Origin: Thioflexithrix psekupsensis
GTDB lineage: Bacteria; Pseudomonadota; Gammaproteobacteria; Beggiatoales; Beggiatoaceae
Assembly: GCF_002149925.1 (NCBI RefSeq)
Contig: NZ_MSLT01000012.1
Location: 558,001-622,000, forward strand
Direction: 5' to 3'
Length of the DNA stretch: 64,000 nt
Of this stretch, positions 58,437 through 64,000 are shown piece by piece (positions within the stretch are counted from its first letter, which is position 1; the number at the start of each line of letters is the position of its first letter). The translations under genes were made by a program, and so were the position numbers. Below the pieces are notes generated by a model, which worked only from the letters and a program-made list of their open reading frames with translations, made no database searches and had not been told where the DNA came from.

Positions 58437-58497
58437 GTAATTTATACAATGATTGGGATTTGCACCGTCAGGTGAACTGTAATTTACACGATGATTG
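58437..58497. repeat. Pair of 19-bp direct repeats between pilin and gmk genes
   Basis: GTAATTTATACAATGATTG (58437-58455) and GTAATTTACACGATGATTG (58479-58497) match at 17 of 19 positions with a 42-bp period, about four helical turns. They lie in the divergent region between the pilin and gmk starts. Paired regulator binding sites are possible. Confidence 0.5.
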
Positions 58498-58577
58498 TCA
58501 TTGACACAATTTGCATGGTGATGACATCAGAAAAGAGAGGATCGCCCGCATAAAGAACAACAATCTTACAAGATTGA

Positions 58578-59237
<660 letters not shown>

Positions 59238-59363
59238 AAATTGTCACTACATTTCCCCAACAACATCTTGCCAAATTTAGATATTCTTACCAATAAAAAA
59301 CAACACTTAATGTTTAGTCAGTAATTGGGTTTCAGTCAACACACCGTTAATAAGGACAAGACG

Positions 59364-60482
59364 ATGAACACCATGACCCAAAAAGACACTTTACTGATCG
59401 TTGACGACATGCCAGACAATGTCACTTTATTGCGACGCTTTTTAAACGAAGCCGGCTTTCGTGTACTGGTCGCTAATAACGGAGAAACCGGCATCAGAAC
59501 TGCTGAATACGCCAAGCCTGATTTAATTCTGCTGGATGTCATGATGCCTGTTATCGATGGTTTTAACGTTTGCCAAGCCTTAAAGGAGCGAGAAATAACC
59601 CGCGACATTCCGATTATCTTTATGACCGCATTAAGCGATACGGTGGATAAAGTAAAAGGGCTTAAATTAGGTGCGGAAGATTATGTGACTAAACCCATTC
59701 AACATGAAGAAGTATTAGCGCGAATTAGAACCCATATTAAATTGCGCAAACAACAACAGCAAATCCAACAACAAAATGAAATTCTTCAACAACGCAATCA
59801 AGATTTAGATATGTTTGCGCAAATGGTCGCGCATGATTTAAAAAATCCGTTAAGTGGTGTCATCACGTTGACCGATATTCTGGCGCAAACCATTTCGCCA
59901 GACCGTTATCCCGAAGCGCGAACCTTGAAACAACTGGACATTCTGGCGCGTACTTCTCGCAGAATGATGAGTATTATCAATGCGTTACTGACTTTAGCAG
60001 GCGTATCCAACCAATCCCAACCGGTCTTAGAAGCGGTGGACATGGCCGCTATCGTACAACAAGTGTTACAAGTGCGTCTTGCCCACTTGATTGCCGAACA
60101 TCAGGCCGAAGTGGAATTGCCCGAACAATGGCCATTAATCCACAGTTATCCGCCTTGGATAGAGGAAGTGTGGGCGAATTATCTCAGCAATGGGATAAAA
60201 TACGGCGGCTCGCCCCCGAAATTAACACTGGGCGCAGAGAAAATAGAAGGTAATCACGTTAAATTCTGGGTGAAAGACAACGGAAATGGTTTGGCTGAAA
60301 GTGAGCAAGCCCGTTTATTTTTACCCTTTACGCGCTTGCATCACCACAGCATAGAAGGGCATGGATTAGGCTTATCCATTGTGAAAAAGATAGCTGAAAA
60401 ATTAGGCGGAAAAGCGGGAGTGATTAGCGAGAAAAATCAAGGCAGTTTATTCTATTTTATTTTGCCATATAATATGGGATAA
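59364..60482 (+). CDS. Response regulator-histidine kinase fusion
   Basis: This 372-residue soluble protein begins with a receiver domain (LLIVDDMPDNVTLL, phosphoacceptor in LLDVMMPVIDGFNVCQ, lysine in YVTKPIQHEEV). A short coiled coil follows, then a HisKA box (MVAHDLKNPLSGVITLTDIL) and an HATPase domain (NYLSNGIKYGG, KDNGNGLAESEQ, EGHGLGLSIVKKI). The ATG at 59364 follows AAGGAC. Such REC-kinase proteins relay signals from another kinase. Its target is not encoded nearby. It lies between gmk and yicC. Confidence 0.9.
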   Translation: MNTMTQKDTLLIVDDMPDNVTLLRRFLNEAGFRVLVANNGETGIRTAEYAKPDLILLDVMMPVIDGFNVCQALKEREITRDIPIIFMTALSDTVDKVKGLKLGAEDYVTKPIQHEEVLARIRTHIKLRKQQQQIQQQNEILQQRNQDLDMFAQMVAHDLKNPLSGVITLTDILAQTISPDRYPEARTLKQLDILARTSRRMMSIINALLTLAGVSNQSQPVLEAVDMAAIVQQVLQVRLAHLIAEHQAEVELPEQWPLIHSYPPWIEEVWANYLSNGIKYGGSPPKLTLGAEKIEGNHVKFWVKDNGNGLAESEQARLFLPFTRLHHHSIEGHGLGLSIVKKIAEKLGGKAGVISEKNQGSLFYFILPYNMG

Positions 60483-60580
60483 TTCAGTTATCATTTATTT
60501 TTTATTTTTTTTCATCTAAAGCAGATCATTAGGGTCTGCTTTAGACAGCAGCATTAAAACTGATAGAGGGAGAATTTTGA

Positions 60581-61438
60581 GTGGCGCACAGCATGACCGC
60601 GTTTGCACGCAATGAACAACATCACACATGGGGACAATTATGCTGGGAAATACGCTCAGTCAATCACCGCTACCTTGATATTTCCATTCGTTTACCTGAA
60701 GAATTTCGTCGTTTAGAGGTTGACGTACAAACTCAAGTACAACGACAACTGAAACGCGGCAAAATATATTGTAATTTATATTTACAATACAGTGGCGATG
60801 CCAACCAACTCACTGTAAATCAAACATTAGTTAAAAACCTACTCCAAGCCCACGCGCATATCGAGACGCTGGCTAATGTTACACAAACGCCTCAATTATT
60901 AGATATTTTACGCTGGCCAAATGTGCTGGAAAATCATATTGATACTGAACAAATCGCCATTGATGTCATGCAATCTTTACAAGTTACTTTAGACGCATTA
61001 TCCGCTCATCGTCAACGCGAAGGACAACAATTGATTCAATTTGTGGAACAGCGTTGTGTACAAATCACCCAAGAAATCGCACAAATTCGTAATCTATTAC
61101 CCGAAATGGTACAACAACAACGCGAAAAATGGCAACTTCGCTTGGCAGAAATCACCGCACTGAATCCAGAGCGATTAGAACAAGAAATGTTAATTTTGGC
61201 ACAAAAATCAGATGTTTCTGAAGAATTAGATCGCCTTACCGCGCATATTCAAGAAATTCGTCAAACCCTAAAAACCCAAGATGCCATTGGACGACGTTTA
61301 GATTTTCTCGCCCAAGAATTGCACCGAGAAGCCAATACATTAGGCGCGAAATCAGGCCATTTAACCCTCACTAAAAGTGCAATTGAATTAAAAGTTCATA
61401 TTGAACAAATCCGCGAGCAGATTCAGAATTTAGAATGA
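60581..61438 (+). CDS. yicC: YicC/YloC-family endoribonuclease
   Basis: This 285-residue protein starts at a GTG (60581) with GGGAG upstream, giving MAHSMTAFARNEQHHTWGQLCWEIRSVNHRYLDI, the family N-terminus. The C-terminal signature is RRLDFLAQELHREANTLGAKSGHLTLTKSAIELKVHIEQIREQIQNLE. YicC proteins are metal-dependent RNases involved in RNA turnover in E. coli. The length equals the family norm (287 in E. coli). Confidence 0.93.
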   Translation: MAHSMTAFARNEQHHTWGQLCWEIRSVNHRYLDISIRLPEEFRRLEVDVQTQVQRQLKRGKIYCNLYLQYSGDANQLTVNQTLVKNLLQAHAHIETLANVTQTPQLLDILRWPNVLENHIDTEQIAIDVMQSLQVTLDALSAHRQREGQQLIQFVEQRCVQITQEIAQIRNLLPEMVQQQREKWQLRLAEITALNPERLEQEMLILAQKSDVSEELDRLTAHIQEIRQTLKTQDAIGRRLDFLAQELHREANTLGAKSGHLTLTKSAIELKVHIEQIREQIQNLE

Positions 61439-61541
61439 GATTTATGCGGGGTTCGCTATTTAAAGCAGTAAAGTTGAAGAACTTATGAAGGGTTAATTTT
61501 TTAGGCGCAGAAAAAAGAATTTTTTGGAAATTACGATAAAT

Positions 61542-61578
61542 TTCTGAATCAGAACATTCCCATAATTCTGATTCAGAA
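61542..61578. terminator. 13-bp inverted repeat between convergent yicC and ptsI
   Basis: TTCTGAATCAGAA (61542-61554) and TTCTGATTCAGAA (61566-61578) are exact inverted copies with an 11-base loop. They lie between two convergent genes, so a bidirectional terminator is likely. T-tracts are weak. The TTCTGATTC core also resembles the inner inverted repeat of the MITE-like elements. Confidence 0.55.
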
Positions 61579-61599
61579 GAATTTTAAACGGAGAAAAAA

Positions 61600-63342
61600 C
61601 TATTTTGTCCCATTAATCTGTTCTAATAACGATGTAACTTCTTCATTGGTTTTCGCTTTTAACATGCGATTGGCGAGGCGAATTAAGCCTTTTATTTCGC
61701 TGTGATTAATAGTCTGTTTCACTTCTAAAAATGACTCAGGATTCACACTAAACGCCCGCAAACCCAAACCCAATAATAACCGCACATACCGCTGATCTCC
61801 CGCCATTTCTCCACACATACTGACACTTTTAGCCGCTTTATTGGCCGCATCAATACTCATTTTTATTAAACGCAACACCGCAGGATGCAACGGATCGTAT
61901 AAATAATTCACACTATTATCCACCCGATCAATCGCTAAACTATACTGAATTAAATCATTAGTCCCAATAGAGAAAAAATCCGCATAAGGCGTAAATAAAT
62001 CCACACAAATCGCCAAAGCAGGCACTTCAATCATTGCCCCAATAGGCATTTGCGGATCAAAAGGGATTTTTTTCTGGATTAATTCATTGCGAATTTCACC
62101 GATCAAATTACGCACTTGAATCATTTCTTGCGGACTGGACACCATCGGCACCATTAAACGCACATGCCCCTTCGCAGAAGCTCGCAAAATCGCCCTTAAT
62201 TGCGGACGAAACAATTGCAAATCGCGTAAACATAAACGAATCGCCCGCAATCCCAATGCAGGATTGGCCGATGGCGAAAGATGAATACGACTATCAACTT
62301 GCTTATCCGCCCCCAAATCTAATGTCCGAATCGTCACAGGGCCGCCACGTAACGACTGTAAAACTCTAACATAAGCATCTAAATGCTCTTCTTCATCAGG
62401 AGCTTGCTGACGATTCATGTATAAAAACTCAGTGCGATACAATCCCACACTTTCACAACCCACCCGTTTAACCGCCGTCATGTCTTCGGGAAACTCAATA
62501 TTCGCTTGCAGCGCAATATCCACTCCATCAAGCGTGCGCGTGGGGGAATGTTTAATTTTATTCAGTGACGCACGATAACGCTTTTCCTCGCGCTGTCTTT
62601 GGCGGTAATAACTGAGTGTCGCCTCGTCAGGGTCAACAATCACCACCCCATGGCCACCGTCCACAATCAACATGTCATTCGCCCGCAATAAACCCCGCAC
62701 CCGCCGCAAGCCCACAATCGCCGGAATCCCCAAACTCCGCGCCAAAATCGCCGTGTGCGAAGTCGTACCACCAAACTCCGTCACAAAAGCCAACACCCCT
62801 TGATGTTGCATTAACACCGTATCGGCAGGAGACAAATCATCAGCCACCACAATACGATCCGCCAAACTCTCAATCAAAGACTCATGAGCAGGTTCTGTCT
62901 CATAGCCTTTTAAAATACGCTGAATGCGTGTTACTACATGTACCACATCTTGTTTACGTGCGCTTAAATAAGGGTCTTCCATCTCCTCAAAAATTTTTAC
63001 CAAATTATCGCACTGAATTTTCAACGCCCATTCCGCATTACATTGCCGTTGACGAATAATCTGCACCGGCGCATCAGTCAGCAAATCATCTTCTAACATC
63101 ATCAAATGCGTGTCGATAAACGCCGTCAAATCCACCCGCATACTTTCTGTCACATGCGTGCGAATACGTGTTAATTGCTCACGAGCGGTATCTAAGGCTT
63201 CTTGAAAACGAATAATTTCCGTTTCCAACGATTGTCGAGATAAGGTGTACTCATTTACATCAATCTCTACATGGTCAATGATATGCACCGCACCAATGGC
63301 GACACCCTTTGACACACCAATTCCATGTAGTGCAATACTCAC
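61600..63342 (-). CDS. ptsI: Phosphotransferase system enzyme I
   Basis: Enzyme I passes phosphate from PEP to HPr. The GTG start at 63342 overlaps the HPr stop (GTGA), giving MSIALHGIGVSKGVAIGAV. The active-site histidine is in TEFGGTTSHTAILARSLGIPAIVG, the PEP-binding signature is FFSIGTNDLIQYSLAIDR, and the catalytic cysteine is in SMCGEMAGD. The length of 580 residues matches the sugar-type enzyme I without a GAF domain, not PtsP. No sugar permease (EIIBC) is nearby, so the pathway may be regulatory. Confidence 0.95.
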   Translation of the reverse strand: MSIALHGIGVSKGVAIGAVHIIDHVEIDVNEYTLSRQSLETEIIRFQEALDTAREQLTRIRTHVTESMRVDLTAFIDTHLMMLEDDLLTDAPVQIIRQRQCNAEWALKIQCDNLVKIFEEMEDPYLSARKQDVVHVVTRIQRILKGYETEPAHESLIESLADRIVVADDLSPADTVLMQHQGVLAFVTEFGGTTSHTAILARSLGIPAIVGLRRVRGLLRANDMLIVDGGHGVVIVDPDEATLSYYRQRQREEKRYRASLNKIKHSPTRTLDGVDIALQANIEFPEDMTAVKRVGCESVGLYRTEFLYMNRQQAPDEEEHLDAYVRVLQSLRGGPVTIRTLDLGADKQVDSRIHLSPSANPALGLRAIRLCLRDLQLFRPQLRAILRASAKGHVRLMVPMVSSPQEMIQVRNLIGEIRNELIQKKIPFDPQMPIGAMIEVPALAICVDLFTPYADFFSIGTNDLIQYSLAIDRVDNSVNYLYDPLHPAVLRLIKMSIDAANKAAKSVSMCGEMAGDQRYVRLLLGLGLRAFSVNPESFLEVKQTINHSEIKGLIRLANRMLKAKTNEEVTSLLEQINGTK

Positions 63343-63608
63343 TCTTCTTCTCCAAAACGGTTTTCGATTAAATCGGCTAATTCGGCTAAAGCGATCTCCT
63401 CATCATGACCAGAGACCACCAACTCAATTTGCGTTCCCTTGCTGGCGGCCAACAACATCACGCCCATGATGCTCTTGCCATTGACTTCACGCTGTTCGCG
63501 GCGCACGGTAATATCGCTGTCAAAAGACGAAGCCAAACGCACCAATTTTGCAGCGGCGCGTGCATGTAAGCCTAATTTATTGACAATGGTGAGTGTCTGT
63601 CGTTGCAC
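63339..63608 (-). CDS. ptsH: HPr-family phosphocarrier protein
   Basis: This is an 89-residue HPr. The start is a GTG at 63608 (MQRQTLTIVNKLGLHARAAAKLV), because the perfect GAGGAGG site lies inside a longer frame that begins at 63626. The phosphorylated histidine is in LGLHARAA and the regulatory-serine region is NGKSIMGVMLLAAS. It overlaps ptsI by 4 bp, so the two are co-translated. It could be HPr or NPr; the neighbouring enzyme I favours HPr-like function. Confidence 0.94.
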   Translation of the reverse strand: MQRQTLTIVNKLGLHARAAAKLVRLASSFDSDITVRREQREVNGKSIMGVMLLAASKGTQIELVVSGHDEEIALAELADLIENRFGEEE

Positions 63609-64000
63609 CGTAAAACCTCCTCGCATCTGTGGATAACAGGTGATGACATAAAATGAACATTAAAGAAACGCTTAAACACCGAGATAATTAGTGTATCATA
63701 ATCGTTATTTCAATCGCACTCCGCCGGTAACGTGTGCATCTTAGGCTTACACGGCTATTTAGCTTGATATTTGTCTTGCCAATAACTATAACTACCAAGC
63801 CACCGTAATCATGATGAGAAAGGGTAACTATTGGCAAGCTGTCGGATTCATTGTAAAAGACAGCGGCCATCTCACCCATTCAGTTGGCATTCAATTTGAA
63901 TTTGAGTCCATTTAGCCCATTTAAAGCGGACTTTAAGCCATTTTAACAGTTTCTTAATTTAGCCTTAATTTTAATTTAGCTGTGATAACTTATGATGCGC
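63609..64000. other. 392-bp region upstream of ptsH, no gene recognised
   Basis: No supportable gene is seen. The region should hold the ptsH promoter. The right part is AT-rich with small symmetries such as TTAAAG / CTTTAA (63921-63936) and a near-duplicated TTAATTTAGC motif close to the right edge. A 34-codon plus-strand frame (from 63811) and a 63-codon minus-strand frame have no supporting features. Confidence 0.4.

Noticed and set aside
63688-63879. Minus-strand frame of 63 codons upstream of ptsH
   Set aside because: No domain or start signal; probably chance.
63811-63912. Small plus-strand frame of 34 codons upstream of ptsH
   Set aside because: No clear ribosome site and no similarity evidence; too short to support.

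Overview
The window looks like a chromosomal segment of a gammaproteobacterium. Housekeeping genes (recA, lpxH, epmB, purF-metZ, nrdB, pheS, argS, gmk, yicC, HPr/ptsI) are of gammaproteobacterial type. The moderate-to-low GC, the many IS630 copies and small TA-flanked repeats, the TPR-CHAT genes and the large sensory proteins would fit a Beggiatoa/Thiotrichales-like sulfur bacterium. That placement is inference from gene content only; no rRNA or other marker was compared.

Layout. 1-9.1 kb is core: recA (cut by the window edge, with a LexA-type operator), two tandem TerB-like genes, lpxH-epmB-ankyrin, a YbaL-type antiporter broken by one missing base, and purF-metZ. 9.1-16 kb holds a coiled-coil protein, a secreted beta-helix protein, an NfeD protein and a hybrid histidine kinase. 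16-24.8 kb holds IS630 copy 1, a NIT-domain chemoreceptor, a periplasmic binding protein, a TraB/GumN protein, a truncated MITE-like repeat, IS630 copy 2 and a decayed tnpB. 24.9-35.2 kb is a defence-like island: TPR-CHAT gene 1 (ended early by a stop codon), a type II restriction-modification pair, TPR-CHAT gene 2, and two coupled genes of unknown function, the second with a C-terminal membrane anchor. 35.4-44 kb holds a solitary nrdB with a long structured leader, an AhpD-like protein, a P-type ATPase overlapping chrA, and a Cache-SpoIIE phosphatase.

44.2-54.3 kb is a type III-A CRISPR-Cas locus on the minus strand in the order cas6, cas10, csm2, csm3, csm4, csm5, CARF-HEPN effector. It has been dismantled by mobile DNA. 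IS630 copy 4 sits at the edge of a cas10 that has lost its 5' half, a MITE-like repeat splits csm4, and IS630 copy 3 splits csm5. An orphan hicB lies where the 5' part of cas10 would be expected. No convincing CRISPR array is present. 54.4-64 kb returns to core genes: pheS (no adjacent pheT), argS, a SPOR-domain protein, a type IV prepilin, gmk, a response-regulator/kinase, yicC, and HPr-ptsI.

The strongest unexplained signals are three. One is the TPR-CHAT / small protein / membrane protein operon and its duplicated CHAT gene around a restriction-modification pair. The second is a family of about 170-192 bp repeats whose ends match those of the resident IS630 element. The third is the stepwise inactivation of the type III CRISPR locus by both kinds of element.
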